A DNA stretch of 64,000 bases from Bradyrhizobium sp. 1 (GTDB lineage: Bacteria; Pseudomonadota; Alphaproteobacteria; Rhizobiales; Xanthobacteraceae). Under the pieces are notes generated by a model. The model had not been told where the DNA came from. It made no database searches and was given only the letters and a program-made list of their open reading frames with translations. A program made the position numbers and the translations under genes. This document shows positions 25,135 through 33,275 of this stretch, in pieces. Where the stretch lies: positions 408,168 to 472,167 of the forward strand of contig NZ_JADPJH010000022.1 of the NCBI RefSeq assembly GCF_023073315.1, written 5' to 3'. Each line of letters opens with the position of its first letter. Position 1 is the stretch's first letter.

Positions 25135-25196
25135 ATCCATACAATAATATCCTGCATCCATACATTCAAAGGATATGGACCTAAATTGCATGGATT
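25135..25196. promoter_or_regulatory. Probable MocR operator: ATCCAT repeats spaced 21 bp
   Basis: ATCCATACA occurs at 25135-25143 and again at 25156-25164, a direct repeat with exactly 21-bp period (two helical turns). Inverted versions follow: GGATATGGA at 25171-25179 and TGGAT at 25191-25195. Direct repeats plus an inverted copy, two turns apart, are the known operator style of MocR/GabR/PdxR regulators. The site lies between the DUF983 gene and the MocR gene. Confidence 0.7.
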
Positions 25197-26560
25197 GGAC
25201 CCCTACAATCTCGGAGCTATCAGGGCCGCGCTATCAGCGCATTGTCGAGGCCATGGAGGCCGATATCGCCGCCGGCCGGCTGGTGCGGGGACAGCAACTA
25301 CCGACCCAGCGCGCACTGGCAAAGGCGCTCGGCATCGACCTCACCACGGTGACGCGCGCCTACACCGAGGCGCGGCGCCGCGGCATCATGGAGGCCCGCG
25401 TCGGCCAGGGCTCGTTCGTGTCGGAGACCAGCGCGCGCCGCGCGGTCGACCTGCCGCATCCGGTCGCGATCGACCTCTCCATGAACGTGCCGCCGCATCC
25501 GCTGGAAGCGCAGCTCGACGAGCGCATCATCGCCGGGATGGAAGCGCTCCGCGCGCAATCGGGGCTGACCGCATTCCTGAACTACCAGCCGCCCGGCGGC
25601 AGCGCGCATGAGCGCGAGGTCGCGGCACGCTGGATGCGCGCACGCGTTCCGCACGCGCATGCCGACAGGCTCGTGATCTTCCCGGGCGCGCAGACGATCC
25701 TGTTCAACCTGCTCTCTTATCTCGCGCGACCCGGCGACATCGTCCTCACGGAAGCCCTCACCTTTCCCGGCATCAAGGCGGCCGCGGCGCAACTCGGCGT
25801 CAGGCTTGTCAGCGTCGCGATAGATGATGGCGGCATCCTGCCCGATGCATTGGCGAAGGCCTGCCGCACGCACAAGCCAAAGGCCGTCTATCTCATCCCG
25901 ACGTTGCACAATCCGACGACAGCGACGTTGTCCGCCGAGCGGCGCAGCGCGATCGCAAGGATCATTCGCGATACCGATGCGATTTTGATCGAGGACGACG
26001 CCTACGGGCTGCTCGACCGTTCGGCGTCCCCAATCGCCAACCTCATTCCGGAGCGGACTTATCTCGCGACCACACTGTCAAAATGCATCGCGCCGGCGCT
26101 GCGCGTCGCTTATCTCGTGACGCCCGACAACTCTGTCCAGCAGGACATGAGAACCTGCTTGCAGGCCACCGTGCAGATGCCGGCGCCGCTGATGGTCGCG
26201 CTGGTGACGCATTGGATCGAGACCGGCATCGCCGATCGCATCATCACCGCCATTCGCAACGAGGCCATCGGCCGCCAGCAGTTGGCGCAACGCGCGCTGA
26301 AAGGCTTTCAGTTCCTCGCCAAGCCCGCCGCCCATCATCTCTGGCTGCGGCTGCCGGAAGGCCGGCCCGACATCGCAGCGCATCTATTGCGCAATGGGCT
26401 CGCAATCGTCGCCGGCGATGCCTTCGCCGTGGACGGGACGCCGCCGCATGCAGCGCGCGTTTCGCTGGGCGCGGCACGCAACCGATCCGAATTGACGGAA
26501 GCACTACGCATCCTGGTCAGCGCGCTGCACAAGCCCGCCGACACAAGGCAAATCGTCTAG
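25190..26560 (+). CDS. MocR-family transcriptional regulator (GntR HTH fused to aminotransferase domain)
   Basis: A 456-aa protein with an N-terminal GntR winged helix (about 15-75: AAGRLVRGQQLPTQRALAKAL, DLTTVTRAYTEARRRGIMEARVG). A class I aminotransferase fold follows, with FPGAQTILFNLL, PTLHNPTTATLS, EDDAYGLL and the PLP-binding Lys in TTLSKCIAPALRVAY. In MocR proteins the PLP domain senses an amine, amino acid or vitamin B6 rather than catalysing. The target and effector are unknown; the adjacent divergent DUF983 gene is the obvious candidate. ATG at 25190 (MDWTPTISE) fits the family start; ATG at 25175 adds five residues. Confidence 0.92.
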   Translation: MDWTPTISELSGPRYQRIVEAMEADIAAGRLVRGQQLPTQRALAKALGIDLTTVTRAYTEARRRGIMEARVGQGSFVSETSARRAVDLPHPVAIDLSMNVPPHPLEAQLDERIIAGMEALRAQSGLTAFLNYQPPGGSAHEREVAARWMRARVPHAHADRLVIFPGAQTILFNLLSYLARPGDIVLTEALTFPGIKAAAAQLGVRLVSVAIDDGGILPDALAKACRTHKPKAVYLIPTLHNPTTATLSAERRSAIARIIRDTDAILIEDDAYGLLDRSASPIANLIPERTYLATTLSKCIAPALRVAYLVTPDNSVQQDMRTCLQATVQMPAPLMVALVTHWIETGIADRIITAIRNEAIGRQQLAQRALKGFQFLAKPAAHHLWLRLPEGRPDIAAHLLRNGLAIVAGDAFAVDGTPPHAARVSLGAARNRSELTEALRILVSALHKPADTRQIV

Positions 26561-26566
26561 ACCTTC

Positions 26567-26827
26567 TTACTGGTGGTGACGGCGATGTCGGGAGCGAACC
26601 ACCGGTGCCACACCTGACGGATAGGCCGCATAGGCTTCGCTCGGTGCCGCCGTCTCGCCACGGGCCGCTCTGCCTGCGGGCGTGAGCTGGCCGCCATTGA
26701 GCACATCGCGGTCGGGATGGGCGGCCTGATAGGCCGCGGGCTCGGAAAGCTGCGCCAGCGCCAATGTCGGCATCAGGGCCGCCGCCGATAAAAGCGCAGC
26801 GGCAATTGCAATGGTCGTGCGGGTCAT
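26567..26827 (-). CDS. Small secreted protein of unknown function
   Basis: An 86-aa product with a clear Sec-type signal peptide (TIAIAAALLSAAALMPTLALA, cleavage probably after ALA) and a mature part of about 60 residues. It contains YQAAHPDRDVLNGGQLTPAG, a sequence type seen in small rhizobial periplasmic proteins, and a His/Arg-rich tail (RSRHRRHHQ). No function recognised. Start at 26827 puts GGAG seven bases upstream; an ATG at 26833 is too close to it. It is convergent with the MocR gene, 6 bp from its stop. Confidence 0.7.
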   Translation of the reverse strand: MTRTTIAIAAALLSAAALMPTLALAQLSEPAAYQAAHPDRDVLNGGQLTPAGRAARGETAAPSEAYAAYPSGVAPVVRSRHRRHHQ

Positions 26828-27020
26828 GATCATGCTCCATCATCTCATCAGGGACGGGGCGGCATGATTTCCGGCAGGTCCCCCAAATTGCTGTAGGAGC
26901 ATCATGTAGGTGCGTCTTCCGCGAACGCCCGTCGGTCCGGCCGCTTGTCGGCCCCTTGGGGATCACGCTTGCGTGCGGTTTTGAAATTGACCTTCCCTGC
27001 CGCATCTGTGCTATGCGCCA

Positions 27021-27050
27021 AGCGGCGATCAACCGTTTGGCATCGCCGCT
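27021..27050 (+). promoter_or_regulatory. Inverted repeat in the leader of the TauE/SafE gene
   Basis: A perfect 9-bp inverted repeat (AGCGGCGAT at 27021-27029, ATCGCCGCT at 27042-27050) spans a 12-nt loop. It ends 15 bp before the start codon of the exporter gene, across the region where the ribosome would bind. It may be an operator or an mRNA hairpin affecting translation. The rest of the 26828-27065 gap shows nothing else I can support. Confidence 0.4.
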
Positions 27051-27065
27051 AACGACGGGAAATGA

Positions 27066-27812
27066 TTGGTGGAAACGCTCACCTACGCGCTGCTGCTGTT
27101 CGGCGCATTGGCCGGCGGCTTCGTCTCGGGGCTGGCCGGGTTCGGCACCGCGCTGATGGCGCTTGGGATCTGGCTCTACGTGCTGCCGCCCTCGCTCGCG
27201 GTGCCGCTGGTGCTGATCTGCTCGGTTATCGCGCAGACCTCGACGCTGCCGTCGATGTGGAAGAGCTTTGACCTCTCGCTGGTGTGGCCGTTCCTGATCG
27301 GCGGGCTGATCGGCGTGCCGCTCGGGATCATGATGGTCGCCTCCGCCGATCCAAAAGTGTTCAAGTTGAGCATCGGCGTGCTGCTGCTGATCTTTTCCAG
27401 CGCGCTCTATCTGAACAAGCGGCCGCTCGCCGTGAAATTCGGCGGCCGGATCGCCGACGGTGCAATCGGTTTTGCTGGCGGCATCTTGGGCGGACTTGCG
27501 GGCCTCTCCGGGCCGCTGCCGATCCTGTGGGCCAACATCCGCGGCTGGAACAAGCATGAGCGGCGCGGCATCTTCCAGCTGTTCAATTTCACCGTGCTCG
27601 CCACGGCGCTGGTGTTGCAGACGGCGTCGGGCCTCGTCGAAGTGAAAGTGGTCTGGCTCGCAGCTGTCGCCTTCCCCGGCACGCTGATCGGCGCATGGGC
27701 CGGCGCGCGCGTCTATCACGTGCTGAACGACAAGCATTTCGGCGATGTCGTGCTCGGCCTCTTGTTCCTGTCGGGCCTGACTCTCGTCTGGAACAGTATC
27801 GGCGCGATTTAG
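27066..27812 (+). CDS. TauE/SafE family sulfite/anion exporter-like permease
   Basis: A 248-aa inner-membrane protein with about seven or eight membrane segments and the family signature GGFVSGLAGFGTAL near the N-terminus, repeated in weaker form as GFAGGILGGLAGLSGPLPILW mid-protein, an internal duplication typical of TauE/SafE. Members export sulfite, sulfoacetate or other organic anions, but the substrate here is unknown. Start is a TTG at 27066 or GTG at 27069, with GGGAAA just upstream. It is followed by a LuxR-type regulator and a Bug-type binding protein on the same strand. Confidence 0.88.
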   Translation: MVETLTYALLLFGALAGGFVSGLAGFGTALMALGIWLYVLPPSLAVPLVLICSVIAQTSTLPSMWKSFDLSLVWPFLIGGLIGVPLGIMMVASADPKVFKLSIGVLLLIFSSALYLNKRPLAVKFGGRIADGAIGFAGGILGGLAGLSGPLPILWANIRGWNKHERRGIFQLFNFTVLATALVLQTASGLVEVKVVWLAAVAFPGTLIGAWAGARVYHVLNDKHFGDVVLGLLFLSGLTLVWNSIGAI

Positions 27813-27891
27813 GGCGCGGGCCCATTTCGCCGGCCTGCTTGCGCACTGATTGCTTATCGGCGATCCTGATCCCGCCGCAGAGGGCCTGGCG

Positions 27892-29019
27892 ATGTCGACG
27901 GATTTCGAACATAGGCGAGAAGCGCTGATCGGATCGATGTACGATGCCGTGCTTGACGCATCGCTCTGGAGCGCCGTGCTGGAAGGCATTGCCGATCTGA
28001 CCGACAGCGCGGGCGCGCTGATCCACGGCTTCAGCGTCAATCGCGAGATGTACACGTTCCACGAACTTGGCCGGATCGACCCAGACTGCAAGCGCCGCCA
28101 TGAACTCTATCATGTCGCCAATCCATGGATGCGCTCGAGTCGATTCAAGGCCGGCCATGTGGTGCGCTCCGATGACCTGATTTCGCTGGCGCAGCTCAAA
28201 CGTACGACGTTCTACGACGATGTGCTCCGGCCACAGAACATCGCGCACGGCACCATCGTCAACGTAATCAACCGCCCGGACTTCAGAGTCTCGATCAACG
28301 TCGAGCGCAGCGAAACGAAGGGACCGTTCAGCGAACGAGACATTGCGGTCTTGAATTCGCTGCTTCCGCATTTGCGGCGGGCCTCCGAACTGCGATTACG
28401 CATGCTCGATTATCGGGTGGCCGCGCAGGCCGAGCGCGATGCGCTCGACGCACTGTCGACCGGCATTATCACTTTCGATGCCGGGCACCGGGTGCTGTTC
28501 GCCAATGCCACGGCTCGGGCACACGCCGAAAAACTGTCGCTTCACCTCAACACCGGCACTGACGTATCCGGTCCGCCGTCTGTCACGAACGCGTTCCGCG
28601 CGCTGGTCGGCGACGCCGTACGCGGTGGCGCCGGAGGGGCGATCCGCCTGCCGCGGGGCGACGGCGGGGACATCGGCGTAACTGTGGCACCGGTAAGGGG
28701 CCATGCGCTCGATCGCTCGTCGCACCACGCGATGGCGCGCCCTGTCGCGATCGCGCTCCTGGTCGACGTGTCGCGCAGCCACGACGCGGCGAGCGCATTG
28801 CTGGCCGCACGCCACGGCCTGACCGCGGCCGAAATGCGGGTGGCGACCGCGCTTGCGCAAGCGAACGACATGTCGGCGGTTGCCGCGATGCTCGGCATCA
28901 GCCGGAACACACTGAAAACCCACACCAAGCGGATTTACGCCAAGGTCGGAATCCGCGGCCACACTGAGCTGGTGCGAGCCATCGCTCAGATCGCCGGTAC
29001 GCTCGGCCCGGCGATCTGA
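27892..29019 (+). CDS. LuxR-type HTH transcriptional regulator
   Basis: A 375-aa protein. The C-terminal 65 residues form a LuxR/FixJ-type helix-turn-helix (GLTAAEMRVATALAQ, MLGISRNTLKTHTKRIYAKVG, HTELVRAI). The N-terminal 300 residues contain no receiver domain; a PAS-like middle (DALSTGIITFDAGHRVLFANATA) suggests small-molecule sensing. The start ATG at 27892 follows GAGGG; the frame opens earlier at 27850. Similar stand-alone regulators are common in Bradyrhizobium. It might regulate the flanking exporter or the downstream binding protein, by proximity only. Confidence 0.85.
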   Translation: MSTDFEHRREALIGSMYDAVLDASLWSAVLEGIADLTDSAGALIHGFSVNREMYTFHELGRIDPDCKRRHELYHVANPWMRSSRFKAGHVVRSDDLISLAQLKRTTFYDDVLRPQNIAHGTIVNVINRPDFRVSINVERSETKGPFSERDIAVLNSLLPHLRRASELRLRMLDYRVAAQAERDALDALSTGIITFDAGHRVLFANATARAHAEKLSLHLNTGTDVSGPPSVTNAFRALVGDAVRGGAGGAIRLPRGDGGDIGVTVAPVRGHALDRSSHHAMARPVAIALLVDVSRSHDAASALLAARHGLTAAEMRVATALAQANDMSAVAAMLGISRNTLKTHTKRIYAKVGIRGHTELVRAIAQIAGTLGPAI

Positions 29020-29121
29020 GGCGGCCGTCCTCATTGGGGGCTGGTGTCGTCCTCACCCCGCGGGGTGACGACGAACGGCCCATCGGCGCGGACAATGCCC
29101 CGCGCTGACAGGAGACGGATC

Positions 29122-30090
29122 ATGACGCGGCTGGCATTCACTTTGGCAACGCTTTTGTTTCTGGCGCACCCGTTGCGCGCGGAACCCGCCTATCCGCAAA
29201 CCACGATCCGCATCGTGCTGGGCTTCAGCCCGGGAAGCGCGCCCGACGTGGCCGCGCGCATCCTGGCCGAACGTTTTACAGCGGCGTGGGGCAAGCCGGT
29301 CGTGGTTGAGAACATGCTGGGAGCGGGCGGCAATATCGCTGCAGATCACGTTACCAAGGCGGCGCCGGACGGCGCCACTCTGCTGATGGCGGGCAATGCG
29401 GCGATCGTCATCAACCCCTCCCTCTACGCCAAGCTGCCGTATGATCCGGCGCACGATCTCGTCCCGGTCGCGCAGGTGACGATTGCGCCGAACGTTCTGG
29501 TGCTGAACAAGGACGTTCCAGCCGCAAGCGTACGGGATCTGGTCGAGTTGGCACGGCGCAGCCCCACCGCGCTGACCTTTGCCTCGGCCGGAATCGGCAC
29601 CTCGACCCATCTCGCCGCCGAGCTGTTCCAGACCATGGCGGGCATCAAGATGCAGCACGTGCCGTATCGCGACAGCACGGCATTATTGAGCGATCTCGTT
29701 GCTGGTCGCGTCACCATGTTCTTCGGCAGTATTGCCTCGGTGCTGCCGCTGGTCCGCGACGGTCAGTTGCACGCGTTGGCGGTCACCTCGCTGCGGCGCT
29801 CGCCGGCCATGCCCGATCTGCCGACGCTCGACGAACTCGGCTTCAGCGGCTTTGATGCCAGCGCCTGGTTTGGTTTGATGGCTCCTGCCGGAACGCCGGC
29901 CCAGATCGTCGGGATGCTGCACGACGAGGCGCTGAAGGCCGTTACAGCCCCCGCTGCGAAGGAAAAATTCGCAGCGCTCGGTATGGAGGTGGTGACGCGC
30001 ACGCCGGACGAGTTCGCAACATTGATCCGGAACGAAGCTCCGGTATGGGCCAAACTGATCAAGCAGGTTGGGATCGCGCCGATCCAGTAG
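29122..30090 (+). CDS. Bug-family (TctC-like) periplasmic solute-binding protein
   Basis: A 322-aa periplasmic binding protein of the Bug/TctC family, the receptor component of tripartite tricarboxylate transporters. Signal peptide at 1-22 (FTLATLLFLAHPLRA), then the typical IRIVLGFSPGSAPDVAARI, VVENMLGAGGNIAADHV, HVPYRDSTALLSDLVAGRVTMFF and LPTLDELGFSGFDASAW. Start at 29122 has a good AGGAG. No tctA or tctB gene is nearby, so it is one of the many orphan Bug proteins; the ligand, probably a carboxylate, cannot be told. Confidence 0.9.
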   Translation: MTRLAFTLATLLFLAHPLRAEPAYPQTTIRIVLGFSPGSAPDVAARILAERFTAAWGKPVVVENMLGAGGNIAADHVTKAAPDGATLLMAGNAAIVINPSLYAKLPYDPAHDLVPVAQVTIAPNVLVLNKDVPAASVRDLVELARRSPTALTFASAGIGTSTHLAAELFQTMAGIKMQHVPYRDSTALLSDLVAGRVTMFFGSIASVLPLVRDGQLHALAVTSLRRSPAMPDLPTLDELGFSGFDASAWFGLMAPAGTPAQIVGMLHDEALKAVTAPAAKEKFAALGMEVVTRTPDEFATLIRNEAPVWAKLIKQVGIAPIQ

Positions 30091-30227
30091 CAGGCGCCCG
30101 GCATGGAATATCGCAACCTGCGCGTTTCAGCGCTGTCATGTCGTGCACCTGGTCCGCCCGCGCCAGGAAAGTCGCTCCGCGGGATGATCGAATTGCACAA
30201 TCAATCACGATTGAGAGCGGGGTTGTC

Positions 30228-30848
30228 ATGCCCTCGACCGACCTTATCGGCTGCATTGCGTCAGGTCTCGTTCTTCTGACCTTTTACATGAACGACATGA
30301 TCGCTCTGCGAACCGCCGCACTGTGCAGTAATGTTGTATTCATCGTCTACGCCGCGAGCCTGCATTTGACGCCGATCCTTCTTCTCCACTGCACTCTCAT
30401 TCCGATCAATCTGTGGCGACTGATATCGGTCCTGCGCGCGAACGACCGCGGTGGGATGACTGGCCTGGCTCTTCATCTTCTTCGCGGCGAGCGCCATGCC
30501 GCCGGCGACGCCGACACCGAGCACGTAGATCCAGCCCGAGGTGAAATCGAACAAATGCGTGTTCAGCAGCGAGGACAGCATGTTCTGCACCACGACCAGC
30601 AGGCCGATCCAGCAAGCCAGCCCCTCGCCGCGAAACATCAACAGGTGCGCAACCCACAGCGCGTAGAGCACCAGGATTCCGACGGCGCCCCACTGTACGG
30701 CAACGCTGAGGGTCTGATTATGCGGATTGCTGACGATTTCGGCGCGCAAGCGATCGACATCCGCATCACCCGCCACGCCTGCGAACAGGCTGCGGATCGA
30801 CCCGGTGCCATGACCCATCAGCGGCGCGTCGGCGATGAATTGCGCTGA
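30228..30848 (+). CDS. Small three-helix membrane protein, frame running through into the ligase gene antisense
   Basis: ATG 30228 opens MPSTDLIGCIASGLVLLTFY, then MNDMIALRTAALCSN and HCTLIPINLWRLISVLR: three membrane segments in about 70 residues. I know this sequence type from short rhizobial membrane proteins and from N-termini of some cyclic-nucleotide-binding proteins. After residue 70 or so (about 30440) the translation turns His/Gln/Asp-rich and is plainly the reverse complement of the O-antigen ligase gene, running to 30848. The native stop seems lost. Functional part is probably 30228 to about 30450. Confidence 0.55.
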   Translation: MPSTDLIGCIASGLVLLTFYMNDMIALRTAALCSNVVFIVYAASLHLTPILLLHCTLIPINLWRLISVLRANDRGGMTGLALHLLRGERHAAGDADTEHVDPARGEIEQMRVQQRGQHVLHHDQQADPASQPLAAKHQQVRNPQRVEHQDSDGAPLYGNAEGLIMRIADDFGAQAIDIRITRHACEQAADRPGAMTHQRRVGDELR

Positions 30849-31739
30849 CTTGCGCCAATATTCCAGGCGCGAGCCCATGCCGCTGACATCGTTTCCGACG
30901 ATGCTGATGTCGTAGTCGCCACCGAACTTTGCGACGGTCGTACGCAGATGCGGCGAGACGGTCCAGAGCGAAACCGCGAGCAGCGCCATCGCGCCGACGG
31001 CTAAGACCGCCGCTCGCCAGCGCAAATGCAGCAGCGCAAACACCACGACGAGGACCGGAAGCGTCACCAGCGCCGTGCGCGACACCACGACGAACATCAT
31101 GTTGGCGAGAAAGCCGATTGCGAGCACGGCGAACAGCGCGGCGATGCGGACGCGGCCCTGGCCGAACAGCGCCACCATTGGATAGACCAGCGCGAGGGCA
31201 CAGAGTGCGAACTCCTGGCTCTGGTCGATATAGTTGCGCACGGCAATTCCGCTTTCGACCTTGTAAGGCCCGCGCGAGAGGTAAAGCTTCAGCGAGACAT
31301 CGGGGGCGATCGCAACAGCGAAGGAGTACAGCATCAGCAGCGCGCAGGACGCCAGGAACGCCGAAAACACCCAATTTCCGTAGGGCCAGCGCTCGAACTG
31401 GTAGATCAGCAGCGGAATCACCAGCAGCTTCGCCGCCGGCCCGATCGCATGGATCCGCTCCGGCCAGGGCGCATCCGACCAGAGCGTCCCGACAGCGGCG
31501 AGGACGACCAGCGCGATCGGCAGCAGGCAGATCGGGCGAAGCAGCGAACGCGGAAATTCGCGGAGATCGACGAACGCAAAGGCGATCAGCCAGGGCACCA
31601 GCGCAAAGATCAGTCCGGTCGTCGTCCACGGCAGCAGCAGCGCGATCAGCGCGACGAAGCGGGCCGGCGTGCGATAGCGCGCCGCCCAGATCGCGGAGAG
31701 CATGGACGCCGGCTGCAGCTCGTTCGTCACTTCGGTCAT
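30261..31739 (-). CDS. O-antigen ligase family protein (WaaL/Wzy-like)
   Basis: A polytopic inner-membrane protein with about 10-12 membrane segments from residue 15 to 400. The large periplasmic loop near residue 300 carries GHGTGSIRSLF and SNPHNQTLSVAVQWG, with the conserved His of the ligase family. Such proteins join or polymerise lipid-linked glycans at the periplasmic face. Start ATG 31739 (MTEVTNEL) follows AAGGG. The recognisable protein ends near AAKKMKSQ (about 30470). The frame then continues about 70 more residues, antisense to the small membrane-protein gene, to a TGA at 30261. Same strand as the MATE gene, 74 bp downstream of it. Confidence 0.85.
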   Translation of the reverse strand: MTEVTNELQPASMLSAIWAARYRTPARFVALIALLLPWTTTGLIFALVPWLIAFAFVDLREFPRSLLRPICLLPIALVVLAAVGTLWSDAPWPERIHAIGPAAKLLVIPLLIYQFERWPYGNWVFSAFLASCALLMLYSFAVAIAPDVSLKLYLSRGPYKVESGIAVRNYIDQSQEFALCALALVYPMVALFGQGRVRIAALFAVLAIGFLANMMFVVVSRTALVTLPVLVVVFALLHLRWRAAVLAVGAMALLAVSLWTVSPHLRTTVAKFGGDYDISIVGNDVSGMGSRLEYWRKSAQFIADAPLMGHGTGSIRSLFAGVAGDADVDRLRAEIVSNPHNQTLSVAVQWGAVGILVLYALWVAHLLMFRGEGLACWIGLLVVVQNMLSSLLNTHLFDFTSGWIYVLGVGVAGGMALAAKKMKSQASHPTAVVRAQDRYQSPQIDRNESAVEKKDRRQMQARGVDDEYNITAQCGGSQSDHVVHVKGQKNET

Positions 31740-31813
31740 TCGGCCCTTCTGCAGCTCACCATCCCCGCCGCCCGGCAAATTAGCCGGAGCAGCAGGGATA
31801 GAACAAGCTGTCG

Positions 31814-33220
31814 CTACGCGGGCTCGCGGGCGAGAGGCGCGACCGGCTCGGGGCCTGCCGGTTCCGCAGCCTTCTCCTTGAGCGGCATCCCAAGGCGCTT
31901 CCTGAACTCGCGGCGCAGCAGCCACAGGCTCAAGACCGCCTGGAGCGTGGTCGCCGCGATCGACAGGTACCAGACGTACTCCATGTGGAAACCCGGCCGC
32001 GTCGAGAGCCAGATCGCCGGCAGCGAATAGGTGAACACGCGCGTCGCCGAGCTCACAAGCACCGGCTTGGTGTTGCCGAGGCCCTGGAACATGCTCGAGC
32101 AGGTGAAGATCAGCCCCTGCGCCACCATGTTCAGCGAGATGATCCGCAGGAACAGGTAAGCGACCGTCATGGTCTCCCGATCGTTCGAAAAGCCGGCCAG
32201 CAGCAGACCCGGCGCAAACTGCGCGATGATCAGGAAGCCGACCATCACGACGGTGACGATCAGCGCCGACTTGACGAAGGTCTCGCGCACGCGCGCCCCG
32301 TTGCCGGCGCCGAAATTCTGGCCGGCGATCGGCCCGGCCGCCAGCGCCACCGCAAGCGCCGGCATCTGGATCAGGCCGAGCATCCGCTGCCCGATGCCGA
32401 ATCCCGCCTGCGCCGCCGCGCCGAAATCGCTCAGCACGTAATAGACCACCCCCATGAAGATGAACATCATCAAGAACTCGCCGCCGGCCGGCAGGCCGAC
32501 ATTGAGGATGCGCATCAGATGGCGCGGCTGCGGACGCCATTGCGCCGGATTGAAGACGACATAGCGCTCGACCTTGCGGAAATAGACGAGCAGCATCAGG
32601 GTGCCGATGGCGACCGCGATCGAGGTCGCCAGCCCCGCGCCGGCGACGCCGAGCGCATAGCCGGTGCCCCAGCCCGAGATCAGCACCGGCGCCAGCGCGA
32701 TGTTGATGGCGACGGCGAGGACCCGCACCAGCATGGCGGGGCGCACGATGCCGGTGGCACGCAGCGCGGAAGCAATCACTTGCATGACGAATTCCAGCGC
32801 GAGCGCCGGCATGAGCCACAACAGATAAATTGTTCCGGCCTCGATCGTGGCCTGGTCCGCGGCGACCGAACGCATATAGAGGCGCGACAGCGCCGCTGCC
32901 GCGACCAGGGTCAACAGGCCGAACAGCACCGACAGCGCAACCGCCTGGTTGAAGATCAGATTGGCGTCCGCTCGATCCTTGCGTCCCACGGCATGCGCGA
33001 CCAGCGCCACCGTGCCGACGCCGAGCACTTGCAGCAGCGCGTTGACGAGAAAGCCGGCATTGCCTGCCGCGGCGACGCCCGCGACGGCGGCATCGCCCAA
33101 GCCAGACACGAAATACAGATCGACCAGCTGGCAAACCATGATCGAGATCATGCCGGCCATGATCGGCGGTGTCATGGCCAGGATGTGTCTCACGATGGAG
33201 CCGTCTGTCAGGTCTTTCAT
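31814..33220 (-). CDS. MATE family efflux transporter
   Basis: A 468-aa inner-membrane protein with about 12 membrane segments in two homologous halves. It has the NorM/DinF-type N-terminus SIVRHILAMTPPIMAGMISIM, QLVDLYFVSGLGDAAVAG and, in the second half, GPIAGQNFGAGNGARVRETFVKS, a close match to the MATE consensus G..GQN.GA. MATE pumps export cationic drugs and metabolites in exchange for Na+ or H+. It lies between the ABC transporter and the O-antigen ligase on the same strand, 55 bp after the former. Confidence 0.94.
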   Translation of the reverse strand: MKDLTDGSIVRHILAMTPPIMAGMISIMVCQLVDLYFVSGLGDAAVAGVAAAGNAGFLVNALLQVLGVGTVALVAHAVGRKDRADANLIFNQAVALSVLFGLLTLVAAAALSRLYMRSVAADQATIEAGTIYLLWLMPALALEFVMQVIASALRATGIVRPAMLVRVLAVAINIALAPVLISGWGTGYALGVAGAGLATSIAVAIGTLMLLVYFRKVERYVVFNPAQWRPQPRHLMRILNVGLPAGGEFLMMFIFMGVVYYVLSDFGAAAQAGFGIGQRMLGLIQMPALAVALAAGPIAGQNFGAGNGARVRETFVKSALIVTVVMVGFLIIAQFAPGLLLAGFSNDRETMTVAYLFLRIISLNMVAQGLIFTCSSMFQGLGNTKPVLVSSATRVFTYSLPAIWLSTRPGFHMEYVWYLSIAATTLQAVLSLWLLRREFRKRLGMPLKEKAAEPAGPEPVAPLAREPA

Positions 33221-33275
33221 CTCATTCCATCCTTAAGCGGCATGACGGCGGGACTTTCGCCCGCCGCCGCGCGCC

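Noticed and set aside
26517..28091. 524-aa minus-strand frame opposite the TauE and LuxR genes
   Set aside because: Its coding-like 3' part belongs to the small secreted protein in another frame; the rest is antisense, Gln/His/Arg-rich.
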